From: Streptomyces sp. NBC_01260
Lineage (GTDB): Bacteria; Actinomycetota; Actinomycetes; Streptomycetales; Streptomycetaceae
Length of the DNA stretch: 64,000 nt
Direction of reading: 5' to 3'
Assembly: GCF_036226405.1 (NCBI RefSeq)
Contig: NZ_CP108464.1
Span: 8,556,001 to 8,620,000, forward strand
A program made the position numbers and the translations under genes. Positions 1-7,929 of this stretch are shown in pieces. Every line of letters starts with the position of its first letter. Position 1 is the stretch's first letter. Under the pieces are notes generated by a model, which ran no database searches, was not told the origin of the DNA, and worked only from the letters and a program-made list of their open reading frames with translations.

Positions 1-510
1 AACGGGCTCACGGAGCGTCGCTGGGTGCCCAGGCTGCGCGCCGACGATCCGATGCGGCGTGGTCCGGTGACCGCCTTCCTCGGGGGCGGACACGCCCTCT
101 CGATGCCCATGCTCAACGGGATCGGTCTGTGGCCGGCGGAGTTCTTCTTCGGGCACGAGGAGTCCGACCTCGCCTGGCGTGCGCTCGACGGGGGCTGGAA
201 GATCCTGTACGAACCCGAGCTCGTTCTCCAGCATCCGAGGACGTCTCCGGCCCGGCACGCGGCCCACTACCGGTTCACGGCCCGCAACCGCGTGTGGCTG
301 GCCCGCCGACGCCTCCCGATCCCGCTGATCCCCGTCTACCTCGGCGTGTGGATCCTCCTCGCCATGGCGCGGATGCGGTCGTCGGCCGGCCTGAAGGCCT
401 GGTGGGGCGGTTTCGCCGAGGGGCTGCGGACACCGTGCGGCCCGCGCGGACCGATGAAGTGGCGCACCGTGTGGCGTATGACGCGGCTGGGACGCCCTCC
501 GATCCTCTGA
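1..510 (+). CDS. Glycosyltransferase family 2, C-terminal part (5' end outside window)
   Basis: The frame is open from the first base, so the gene begins upstream. The visible part has the end of a GT-A fold: GGGHALSM, then FFGHEESDLAWRA, which fits the acidic ED motif near the acceptor site of family 2 inverting glycosyltransferases, followed by a YEPELVLQHP strand typical of rhamnosyl-/dTDP-sugar transferases. After residue 90 comes a short basic segment and one hydrophobic stretch (IPLIPVYLGVWILLAMARM) that could lie on or in the membrane. The likely role is adding a sugar to a wall or surface polysaccharide at the inner membrane face; donor and acceptor cannot be told. It is not obviously linked to the next operon, which starts 336 bases later. 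Confidence 0.8.
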   Translation, partial: NGLTERRWVPRLRADDPMRRGPVTAFLGGGHALSMPMLNGIGLWPAEFFFGHEESDLAWRALDGGWKILYEPELVLQHPRTSPARHAAHYRFTARNRVWLARRRLPIPLIPVYLGVWILLAMARMRSSAGLKAWWGGFAEGLRTPCGPRGPMKWRTVWRMTRLGRPPIL

Positions 511-846
511 CGGCCACCGCACCGGCAGTGGGGCGGGCGGGCGCCTCGCCCGCATGTGAAGCGCTGCGCCCCCTGAGGGAAACGGGCAGTGGCTCGGGCT
601 CCTGACAGGAGACCGCCGACCGCCGCGGGCGCCGTTCGGGCGCGGCCGCGGCCTCGTTCGGGCAGCGGCCCGGGGGCGGGCAACCGGTTCGTGCGGCTTG
701 ACCAGCCCGTACGGCCTCGGCGAAACGGGCACGAACGGGCACAGGCGAAGCTGTGAAGAGCCTGGTCGCCGTGGGTGCCTTGCTTGTACAAACGACTCAT
801 GAGCCCGAACGGGGCCTGAGTCGCAGCGAACGCAGGGAAGTGTGTC
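511..846. other. Intergenic region upstream of the DeoR gene
   Basis: 336 bases with no convincing gene. The left two thirds is very GC-rich. Around 780-800 lies a less GC-rich stretch with TTGTAC and CTCATGAG that could hold the promoter and operator of the DeoR gene; no clear -35/-10 pair could be fixed. An AGGGAAG Shine-Dalgarno-like stretch precedes the GTG at 847. Confidence 0.4.
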
Positions 847-1608
847 GTGGACACCGACGAGCGCCGACGAGAGATCCTCATGATTGCCCGACGCGACGGG
901 TCGGTGGAAGTGACCGCACTGGCCGGGACGCTTCGGGTGGCCAAGGAGACCGTCCGGCGTGATCTGCACATCCTGGAGGAGCACGGTCTCGTACGCCGTA
1001 CCCACGGCGGCGCCTATCCGGTGGAGAGCGCGGGCTTCGAGACGACGCTGGCCGCACGTACCAGCCGGCTCGTTCCCCAGAAGTCCAGGATCGCGGCGGC
1101 CGCGGCCGACCTCCTCGGTGACGCGGAGACGGTATTCGTCGACGAGGGTTACACGCCCATGCTCGTCGCCGAGGTACTGCCCAGGGACCGGCCCCTGACC
1201 GTGGTCACCGCGTCCCTCGCCGTGGCGACCGTGCTCGCCGACGCGGAGAAGACCACCGTGCTGCTGCTCGGGGGCAGGCTGCGCGGTTCCACGATGGCCA
1301 CGGTCGACCACTGGACGACCCGGATGCTCGCCGGATTCGTCATCGACCTGGCGTACGTCGGGGCGAACGGGATCTCCCGTGAATTCGGCCTGACCACGCC
1401 CGATCCGGCCGTGAGCGAAGTGAAGGCCCAGGCCATGCGCAGCGCCCGCCGCCGGGTCTTCGCCGGTATCCACACCAAGTTCGGCGCCGTGAGCTTCTGC
1501 CGCTTCGCCGAGGTCGCCGACTTCGAGTCCATCGTCACCGACACGGGTCTGCCTTCCGCCGAGGCGCAGCGGTACTCCCGTCTCGGTCCGCAGGTCATCC
1601 GCGCCTGA
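847..1608 (+). CDS. DeoR-family transcriptional regulator of the adjacent sugar operon
   Basis: A 253-residue protein of normal DeoR length. Residues about 5-55 form the DeoR-type winged helix-turn-helix (LRVAKETVRRDLHILEEHGL, then RTHGGA), and residues 75-235 fit the DeoR sensor domain, which usually binds a phosphorylated sugar. It has the VDEGYTPMLVAE, TASLAVA and GGRLRG segments of the sugar-phosphate-isomerase-like fold. The GTG start at 847 fits the family N-terminus. It sits upstream of and parallel to the ABC/dehydrogenase/kinase operon, so it most likely represses that operon until the pathway's sugar phosphate appears. The effector is not known from sequence. Confidence 0.88.
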   Translation: MDTDERRREILMIARRDGSVEVTALAGTLRVAKETVRRDLHILEEHGLVRRTHGGAYPVESAGFETTLAARTSRLVPQKSRIAAAAADLLGDAETVFVDEGYTPMLVAEVLPRDRPLTVVTASLAVATVLADAEKTTVLLLGGRLRGSTMATVDHWTTRMLAGFVIDLAYVGANGISREFGLTTPDPAVSEVKAQAMRSARRRVFAGIHTKFGAVSFCRFAEVADFESIVTDTGLPSAEAQRYSRLGPQVIRA

Positions 1609-1759
1609 CACACCCCGCAGCACGCACCACAGCCGGCACGCCCGCAGTCCCTCGCCCCGCAGTCTTCGTCCCGATTACCCGGAACCCCCGCCCGTCAGCC
1701 GGGATGACAGACATGCCCCTTACAAGAAATCCTCGATGACGAGTGATCAGGAGAACCAC

Positions 1760-3124
1760 ATGCCCCACCTTCAGCAACGTCGAAGCAGGCTGAGTGTGCG
1801 TCTGGGTACGGGAGCCGCCCTCACGGCCCTGCTCGCCGGGTGCAGCGGCGCAGGCGGCGGCACCTCGTCCGGCGGCAACGACTCGATCAACGTACTCATG
1901 GTGAACAACCCGCAGATGGTCGAGTTGCAGAAGCTCACTGCGGACAACTTCACGAAGGAGACCGGTATCGAGGTCCACTTCACGGTCCTGCCCGAGAACG
2001 ACGTACGCGACAAGATCACCCAGGACTTCTCCAACCAGGCAGGTCAGTACGACGTCGCCACCATCAGCAACTTCGAGGTGCCGTTCTACGCGAAGAACGG
2101 CTGGCTGCACCCGCTCGACGCGTACTCCTCCAAGGACAAGGCATTCGACCAGGGCGACATCCTGAAACCCCTGCAGGAATCCCTCACCGCCGAGGACGGC
2201 AAGCTCTACGCCGAACCGTTCTACGGCGAGTCGTCCTTCCTCATGTACCGCAAGGACGTCTTCGCCGAGAAGAACCTGAAGATGCCGGCGAAGCCCACCT
2301 GGCAGCAGGTCGCCGATCTGGCGGCCCAGGCGGACGGCGCCAAGAGCGGTATGAAGGGCATCTGCCTGCGCGGTCTGCCCGGCTGGGGCGAGGTCATCGC
2401 TCCGCTGACCACCGTCGTCAACACCATGGGCGGCACCTGGTTCGACAAGGACTGGAACGCGAAACTCGACTCACCCGAGTTCAAGAATGCCGTCCAGTTC
2501 TACGTCGACCTGGTCAGGAAGCACGGCGAGTCGGGTGCGCCCCAGGCCGGCTACGCCGAGTGCCTCAACAACATGACGCAGGGCAAGACAGCCATGTGGT
2601 ACGACGCCACCGCGGGCGCCGGGTCACTGGAGGCCTCCGGCTCCCCGGTCAAGGGCAAGGTCGGTTACGTGGCCGCGCCCGTCGAGAAGACGGACAGCTC
2701 CGGCTGGCTCTACACCTGGGCCTGGGGCATGCAGAAGGCCTCCAAGAAGACCGACAGCGCATGGAAGTTCATCTCCTGGGCCTCCGGCAAGGAGTACGAG
2801 AACCTCGTCGGCAAGACGGTCGGCTGGCCCGACGTGCCCGCCGGCAAGCGCGCGTCGACGTACTCCAACCAGGACTACCTGAAGGACGCCTCCGCGTTCG
2901 CGAGCGTCACCCGGCAGGCCATCTCCAGCGCGAACCCCCGCGACCCCGGCACCCAGCCGCGGCCGACCGTCGGCATCCAGTTCGTCGACATCCCGGAGTT
3001 CACCGATCTGGGCACCAAGGTCTCGCAGGAGATCAGCTCCGCCATCGCCGGCCGCCAGTCGGTGGCCGACGCGCTCAAGACCTCGCAGGCGCTCGCCGAA
3101 AAGGTCGGCAAGGAGCAGAAGTGA
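1760..3124 (+). CDS. Sugar/polyol ABC transporter substrate-binding lipoprotein
   Basis: An extracytoplasmic solute-binding protein of the MalE/SmoE-like group. I chose the ATG at 1760 because AGGAG lies about 7 bases before it; an in-frame ATG at 1736 has no such site. The 454-residue product starts with arginines, a hydrophobic core and a lipobox (LLAGC, Cys28), so it should be lipidated and held on the outer face of the membrane. The segments MVNNPQMVELQKL and TGIEVHFTVLPENDVRDKI match family 1 binding proteins, and polyol-binding relatives have similar YAEPFYGESSFLMYRKD segments. It overlaps the first permease by 4 bases. The linked dehydrogenase and kinase suggest a sugar alcohol such as mannitol, sorbitol or xylitol as ligand (inference). 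Confidence 0.88.
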   Translation: MPHLQQRRSRLSVRLGTGAALTALLAGCSGAGGGTSSGGNDSINVLMVNNPQMVELQKLTADNFTKETGIEVHFTVLPENDVRDKITQDFSNQAGQYDVATISNFEVPFYAKNGWLHPLDAYSSKDKAFDQGDILKPLQESLTAEDGKLYAEPFYGESSFLMYRKDVFAEKNLKMPAKPTWQQVADLAAQADGAKSGMKGICLRGLPGWGEVIAPLTTVVNTMGGTWFDKDWNAKLDSPEFKNAVQFYVDLVRKHGESGAPQAGYAECLNNMTQGKTAMWYDATAGAGSLEASGSPVKGKVGYVAAPVEKTDSSGWLYTWAWGMQKASKKTDSAWKFISWASGKEYENLVGKTVGWPDVPAGKRASTYSNQDYLKDASAFASVTRQAISSANPRDPGTQPRPTVGIQFVDIPEFTDLGTKVSQEISSAIAGRQSVADALKTSQALAEKVGKEQK

Positions 3125-4101
3125 GTGCTTCGGTCTCCACCCCGCAACTCCCCGCCGCCGACGTGTCCGGTGCCCCCGTGCCCCGAAGCCCCCGAAAGGC
3201 TCCAGGCCGGGCGCGTGCCTGGGCCACCCGCGCCCCGCTGCTGCCCGCCCTGGTATTCCTGATCGCCGTGACCCAACTGCCTTTCGTGGCAACGGTGGTG
3301 ATCTCGTTCTTCGACTGGAACTCGCTCTCGCCCGACGAGCGCAGCTTCAGCGCTTTCTCCAACTACGGGGAAGTGTTCAGCGACCCGAGTCTGCGCGACT
3401 CGGTGTTCACCACGGTCCTGCTCACCGCGAGCGTCGTGATCGTCAGCGTCGTGCTCGGACTCCTTCTCGCCCTGCTGCTCGACCGCGAGTTCATCGGCCG
3501 CGGGTTCGTCCGCACGCTGCTGATCACGCCGTTCCTGTTGGTACCCGTCTCGGCGGCGCTGATGTGGAAGCACGTGCTGTACAACCCCGAGTACGGCCTG
3601 CTGAACGGGGCCTGGGCATGGTTCACCGGACTGTTCGGCGTCGACAGCCCCGGACAGCCCGACTGGATCTCCGACATGCCGCTGGCCGCGGTCGCGACCG
3701 CCCTCGTCTGGCAGTGGACCCCGTTCATGATGCTCATTCTGCTCGCCGGGCTGCAGAGCCGGTCCGCCGAGCAGATGGAGGCCGCCCGGCTCGACGGCGC
3801 GAACGCCTGGCAGATGTTCTGCTACCTGACGCTGCCGCATCTGCGCCGCTATCTGGAGCTGGGCGTACTGCTCGGCTCGATCTACATCGTGCAGAACTTC
3901 GACGCGGTGTTCACCATCACCGCCGGCGGGCTCGGCACGGCCAACCTCCCCTACACGATCTATCAGACCTTCTACCAGGCTCACGCATACGGACTGGCGT
4001 CCGCCGCGGGCGTGGTCGTGGTGATCGGCACCATCGTCGTCGCGACCTTCGCCCTGCGCGTGGTCTCGTCCCTCTTCAGTGAGGAGGCGGGCCGCGCATG
4101 A
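3121..4101 (+). CDS. Sugar ABC transporter permease, MalF/UgpA type
   Basis: A 326-residue inner-membrane permease. The GTG start overlaps the stop of the binding-protein gene by 4 bases (GTGA), implying translational coupling. After a Pro/Arg-rich cytoplasmic N-terminus come six hydrophobic segments, beginning with LLPALVFLIAVTQLPF. The cytoplasmic EAA loop that contacts the ATPase is visible as EQMEAARLDGANAWQMF followed by TLPHL. It forms the channel together with the next gene. No ATP-binding subunit is encoded in the operon; in Streptomyces the shared ATPase MsiK serves many such transporters, so it probably does so here (established for other sugars, inferred here). Confidence 0.88.
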   Translation: MSASVSTPQLPAADVSGAPVPRSPRKAPGRARAWATRAPLLPALVFLIAVTQLPFVATVVISFFDWNSLSPDERSFSAFSNYGEVFSDPSLRDSVFTTVLLTASVVIVSVVLGLLLALLLDREFIGRGFVRTLLITPFLLVPVSAALMWKHVLYNPEYGLLNGAWAWFTGLFGVDSPGQPDWISDMPLAAVATALVWQWTPFMMLILLAGLQSRSAEQMEAARLDGANAWQMFCYLTLPHLRRYLELGVLLGSIYIVQNFDAVFTITAGGLGTANLPYTIYQTFYQAHAYGLASAAGVVVVIGTIVVATFALRVVSSLFSEEAGRA

Positions 4102-4997
4102 GCACCCTGACCGCTCCGAACACCCCCGAGACGGCACCCCGGGACGCCGGCGGCCACGCCCGGGCGGCACGCAGGGGCAGGCGCCGCTCCGCCGCCCTCG
4201 GCCTGGTCGCCTGGACCGTCGGCATCGTCTTCTGCACACCCGCGCTCTGGATGCTGCTTACCTCCTTCCACTCGGAGGCCGACGCGGCGACCAACCCGCC
4301 CTCGCTCGGCGCGTCCCTCACACTCGACGGCTACCGGGTGTTCTTCGGCGCCGACGGCGGGGCGAGCCCCTGGCCTCCGCTGATCAACTCCGCGACCGCA
4401 TCCGTCTTCTCCACGCTCTGCGTCCTGGTGCTGGCGCTGCCCGCCGCGTACGCGCTCTCCATCAAGCGGGTGGAGAAGTGGACGGACGTGATGTTCTTCT
4501 TCCTGTCCACGAAGATGCTGCCGGTCGTCGCGGGTCTGCTGCCCGTGTACCTGTTCGCCAAGAACACCGCAACGCTGGACAACATCTGGTTTCTCGTCAT
4601 CCTCTACACATCGATGAACCTGCCGATCGCGGTATGGATGATGCAGTCCTTCCTGGCTGACGTGCCGGTCTCCATCATCGAGGCCGCGCAGGTCGACGGC
4701 GCCCGGCTGCCAACGGTGCTGGCCAGGGTGGTGGCGCCGGTCGCCGCTCCCGGTATCGCCGCCACCTCGCTGATCTGCTTCATCTTCAGCTGGAACGAGC
4801 TGCTCTTCGCCCGGGTGCTGACCGGGGTGACGGCCCAGACCGCACCGGTCTTCCTGACGAGCTTCGTCACCAGCCAGGGGCTGTTCCTCGCCCAGCTGTG
4901 TGCCGCGTCCGTCGTCGTGTCCCTGCCGGTGCTCGCCGCCGGCTTCGCCGCTCAGGACAAACTCGTCCAGGGCCTTTCTCTTGGAGCTGTCAAATGA
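4098..4997 (+). CDS. Sugar ABC transporter permease, MalG/UgpE type
   Basis: The 299-residue partner permease; its ATG overlaps the previous stop by 4 bases (ATGA). The cytoplasmic N-terminus is basic and is followed by six predicted membrane helices starting at GLVAWTVGIVFCTPALWMLL. The EAA loop is SIIEAAQVDGARLPTVLAR, then VVAPVAAPG. The C-terminus DKLVQGLSLGAVK is the usual MalG-type end. It works as a heterodimer with the upstream permease to import the ligand of the lipoprotein. It overlaps the dehydrogenase gene by 4 bases, tying uptake and first catabolic step together. Confidence 0.88.
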   Translation: MSTLTAPNTPETAPRDAGGHARAARRGRRRSAALGLVAWTVGIVFCTPALWMLLTSFHSEADAATNPPSLGASLTLDGYRVFFGADGGASPWPPLINSATASVFSTLCVLVLALPAAYALSIKRVEKWTDVMFFFLSTKMLPVVAGLLPVYLFAKNTATLDNIWFLVILYTSMNLPIAVWMMQSFLADVPVSIIEAAQVDGARLPTVLARVVAPVAAPGIAATSLICFIFSWNELLFARVLTGVTAQTAPVFLTSFVTSQGLFLAQLCAASVVVSLPVLAAGFAAQDKLVQGLSLGAVK

Positions 4998-5983
4998 GGG
5001 CTGCGATCATCGAGTCCATCGGCAAGGTGTCGGTCGAGACCGTCCCCGACCCCGCACCGGGGCCCCGGGACGTGGTCGTCGCCGTCAAGGCCTGCGGACT
5101 CTGCGGCACCGATCTCCACATCCTGCAGGGCGAGTTCGCCCCAGCGCTGCCGATCATCCCCGGCCACGAGTTCGCTGGCGAGATCGTGGAGACCGGCTCC
5201 GAGGTGACCGAGCTGGCCGTCGGCGACAACGTCGCTGTCGATCCGTCGCTGCATTGCCACGAATGCCACTACTGCCGCAGCGGGCGCGGGAACCTCTGCG
5301 ACAACTGGAATGCGATCGGGGTCAGCAAGCCCGGCGGGGCCGCCGAGTTCGCCGTCGCCCCGGTGGCGAACTGTGTGAAGCTCCCGGACCATGTCGACGT
5401 ACGTACCGCGGCGCTGATCGAACCGCTGTCCTGCGCGGTGCGCGGCTACGACGTGCTCAACTCCACGCTCGGAGCCCAGGTGCTCATCTACGGCTCCGGA
5501 ACCATGGGACTGATGATGCTGGAGCTCGCCAAGCGGACCGGCGCCGCCTCCGTGGATGTGCTGGACGTCAACCCCGACCGGCTGACCACAGCGGTCAAGC
5601 TCGGCGTCTCGCGCTCCGCCGCCTCGGCCGACGAGCTGGAGACGCTGCGGGGCTGGGACGTCGTCGTCGACGCCACCGGCAACGCGGGCGCCATCCAGGA
5701 CGGGCTCGGCAGGGTCGCCAAGGGCGGCACGTTCCTTCAGTTCGGGGTCGCCGACTACGCGACGAAAGCCGTCATCGAGCCATACCGGATCTACAACCAG
5801 GAGATCACGATCACCGGCTCGATGGCCGTGCTGCACAGCTACGAGCGCGCCGCCGCCCTGTTCGCCGGGGGAGTGATCGACCCCGCGGTCTTCATCAGCG
5901 ACCGGCTGCCGCTGGAGCAGTACCCCGACGCACTGGAGCGGTTCAAGGCGGGGCTGGGCCGCAAGATCGTGGTCGAGCCGTGA
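4994..5983 (+). CDS. Zinc-dependent sugar-alcohol dehydrogenase (MDR family)
   Basis: A 329-residue medium-chain dehydrogenase. The ATG at 4994 overlaps the permease stop by 4 bases. Catalytic zinc ligands are visible in CGLCGTDLH and GHEFAGE; the structural-zinc lobe is present as CHECHYCRSGRGNLC with four cysteines. The Rossmann motif YGSGTMGLMMLE and the acidic end of strand beta-2 (DVLDVNPDR) suggest NAD+ preference. Sorbitol, arabitol and threonine dehydrogenases are the nearest functional groups. In this operon it most likely oxidises the imported polyol to a ketose, which the next gene's kinase would phosphorylate. The exact substrate is open. Confidence 0.85.
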   Translation: MRAAIIESIGKVSVETVPDPAPGPRDVVVAVKACGLCGTDLHILQGEFAPALPIIPGHEFAGEIVETGSEVTELAVGDNVAVDPSLHCHECHYCRSGRGNLCDNWNAIGVSKPGGAAEFAVAPVANCVKLPDHVDVRTAALIEPLSCAVRGYDVLNSTLGAQVLIYGSGTMGLMMLELAKRTGAASVDVLDVNPDRLTTAVKLGVSRSAASADELETLRGWDVVVDATGNAGAIQDGLGRVAKGGTFLQFGVADYATKAVIEPYRIYNQEITITGSMAVLHSYERAAALFAGGVIDPAVFISDRLPLEQYPDALERFKAGLGRKIVVEP

Positions 5984-6948
5984 CCGGTGGCCCCGACGCC
6001 GTCCTGGTGATGGGCGAGGCGCTCATCGACCTGGTGCCCCGCGCGGACGATCCGCGCACGCACCGGGCCCAGCCGGGCGGAGCCCCCGCCAACGTCGCCG
6101 CCGGACTCGCCCGACTGGGCACGCCCAGCTGGTTCGCGGGAGCGCTCGGCGGCGACGGATTCGCCCGGCTGATCGAGGAGCGGCTGGTCTCGGCGGGTAC
6201 GGAACTGGGCCTGTGCGCACGCTCGGACCTGCCCACCGCACTCGCGGTGGCCGACCCGGGCCCCGATGGCACCGGCTACCACTTCCATCTGCAGGACACA
6301 GCCACCTTCCGGCTGCCGGAGCGTACGGCCGACGTGGGCCGCTTCGGCGCCGTGTACGCGGGCGGGCTCGCCGCGGTCGTCCCGCCCGCCGCCGAGGCGG
6401 TGGCCGCGACCGCGCGCGCCGGGGCCGAGCACTCCGTGCTGGTGGTCGACCCCAACGTGCGCGAGGACCGCACGCTCGACAACGGCTCCGCCGTGCGCCG
6501 GCTGCGGGAGCTGTGCGAACTGGCCCGGGTCCTCAAGGTCAGCGACGAGGACGTGGCCGCGCTCTGGCCGGGCGCGGCCCCCGAGGAGACCTGCGCACAC
6601 CTGGCCGCGGGGAACCGTTTGGTGGTGCTCACCCGTGGCCCCGCGGGCAGCACGGCATTCACCCGGGACCTGGGGCGGGTGTCCGTACCCGCGGTGCGGG
6701 TCGACGTGGTCAACACGATCGGCGCGGGCGACGCGTTCATGGCGGCGGTGCTCAGCTGCCTGGCCGTTGCCGGAGCATTCCGCGACGGCGGCGCCGCCCG
6801 GCTGTCGCGCGGCCGGGCAGCCGAGATGCTTACCTTCGCCTCGCAGGTGGCGGCCTCCGTGGTCGCGCAGTCGGGGACCGAGCCGTCGCGGCCGCAGTAC
6901 GACGGCACACCGGTGCAGGCCGGCGGGGGCGGCGGCCGGCCGGTCTGA
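5980..6948 (+). CDS. PfkB-family carbohydrate kinase (fructokinase-like)
   Basis: A 322-residue ribokinase-family kinase. The GTG at 5980 overlaps the dehydrogenase stop by 4 bases. Signature 1 is seen at the N-terminus (GEALIDLVP, then GGAPANVAAGLARLG) and signature 2 near the C-terminus (NTIGAGDAFMAAVL), with the catalytic Asp in GAGD and the anion-hole glycines. The likely reaction is ATP-dependent phosphorylation of a ketose such as fructose, completing uptake, oxidation and phosphorylation. Last gene of the operon, directly followed by a strong hairpin. Confidence 0.87.
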   Translation: MTGGPDAVLVMGEALIDLVPRADDPRTHRAQPGGAPANVAAGLARLGTPSWFAGALGGDGFARLIEERLVSAGTELGLCARSDLPTALAVADPGPDGTGYHFHLQDTATFRLPERTADVGRFGAVYAGGLAAVVPPAAEAVAATARAGAEHSVLVVDPNVREDRTLDNGSAVRRLRELCELARVLKVSDEDVAALWPGAAPEETCAHLAAGNRLVVLTRGPAGSTAFTRDLGRVSVPAVRVDVVNTIGAGDAFMAAVLSCLAVAGAFRDGGAARLSRGRAAEMLTFASQVAASVVAQSGTEPSRPQYDGTPVQAGGGGGRPV

Positions 6949-6958
6949 GGCAGCGGGC

Positions 6959-7001
6959 GGGGGGATGCGACCGGTCCGTACCGGAGCCGGCGCATCCCCC
7001 C
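6959..7001. terminator. Strong hairpin terminator between convergent genes
   Basis: A perfect 11-base inverted repeat (GGGGGGATGCG at 6959-6969, CGCATCCCCCC at 6991-7001) with a 21-base loop that itself contains CCGGT/ACCGG. It lies between the end of the kinase gene and the end of the minus-strand gene, so it may stop transcription from both sides. No U-tract follows, which is common in Streptomyces terminators. Confidence 0.75.
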
Positions 7002-7036
7002 CGCGCCGGGACGAACCGCACCGAGAGCGGTTCGTG

Positions 7037-7708
7037 CTACGGGGTGGGAGTCGAAGCGTTCCGTACCCGCTTCGTCGGCAGCGGCGTACCGATGTCCAGG
7101 TCTTCGTCGAGCTTGGCGATCAGGGCGGGAGCCGACGCGAGTGCGTAACGGGCAGCCCATTGTCCGGCGAGGTCCAGGAATCCGTTGAGCTTGTCGTGCA
7201 CGGATTGGAGGAGGTCCGGCAGTTCGGCCAGGGGAAGCTCGATGGGGGCCCTGGCCGGTGGGGCCGTGTCGGGCCACAGCCTGACGAGCGATTCCAGGTG
7301 TTCGATGTGCGTGGCGGTGCCATGGCCGAGCCAGATCTCTTCCCCGGCCATGAGGCCGAGCCAGTCGCGCCAGTTCTCCAGGCCGAAGCAGCACCCCGGG
7401 GCGATCGCGACGTCGGCCGCAGTGTCCCGGAGGAGGATGCCACCCGGTGCTATGACGAGATCGACGCCCAGCAGGTCTTGGACACGCCGCACGCCGGCCT
7501 CGGAATCCGGGGCCGAGTCGTCGGCGTCGTCATGCCCGCAACTGGTCAGGACCGCCATCGCCGTGCCGACTTCAGGCGGTGACATCCGGCCGGAGAGAGC
7601 CAGGAGGCGGTCTGCACGTGGGGGAGCGGTGGGCCACAGAGCGAAGTCCACCGCGTCATAGGTCTCCACGACGGCATCCATGACCAGCACGGTTCCATTG
7701 TCGGGCAT
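7037..7708 (-). CDS. Hypothetical protein, unrecognised family
   Basis: A 223-residue protein with GGAAG upstream of its ATG. I do not recognise a family. The N-terminal third is acidic and alternates strands and loops (TVLVMDAVVETYDAVDFALW); the centre has APGCCFGLENWRDWLGLMAG, and a short acidic/hydroxylated segment GHDDADDSAPDSEAG lies near residue 60. There is no signal peptide or membrane helix, so it is probably cytoplasmic. The pattern is reminiscent of small immunity or knot-like proteins with conserved Trp/Gly turns, but I cannot assign it. It converges on the polyol operon across the hairpin at 6959-7001. Confidence 0.6.
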   Translation of the reverse strand: MPDNGTVLVMDAVVETYDAVDFALWPTAPPRADRLLALSGRMSPPEVGTAMAVLTSCGHDDADDSAPDSEAGVRRVQDLLGVDLVIAPGGILLRDTAADVAIAPGCCFGLENWRDWLGLMAGEEIWLGHGTATHIEHLESLVRLWPDTAPPARAPIELPLAELPDLLQSVHDKLNGFLDLAGQWAARYALASAPALIAKLDEDLDIGTPLPTKRVRNASTPTP

Positions 7709-7929
7709 GGGCGCTTCCCGGCCGCTTGGACGTCAGGCGCTCCTGTGGTCGGGTTGCCGCGTCCGTGGTAAGGACGGGTGGCTCACGGCCTGGGCCAAGG
7801 GCTGAGTGTGCTGCCTCTCATCGCCCGGTCCCCGCCGCGTACCGAACCCGGCGGCGGCCTCACTCCGATTGCGAGGTGCCCGGCATCGAGTTTGAGTGGA
7901 GGGTACCCCCATGTACACCAGGAGCCGGC

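Noticed and set aside
336..971. Long minus-strand frames over the 0.3-1.0 kb region
   Set aside because: High-GC shadow frames opposite the glycosyltransferase and DeoR gene; no motifs, Arg/Pro-rich composition.
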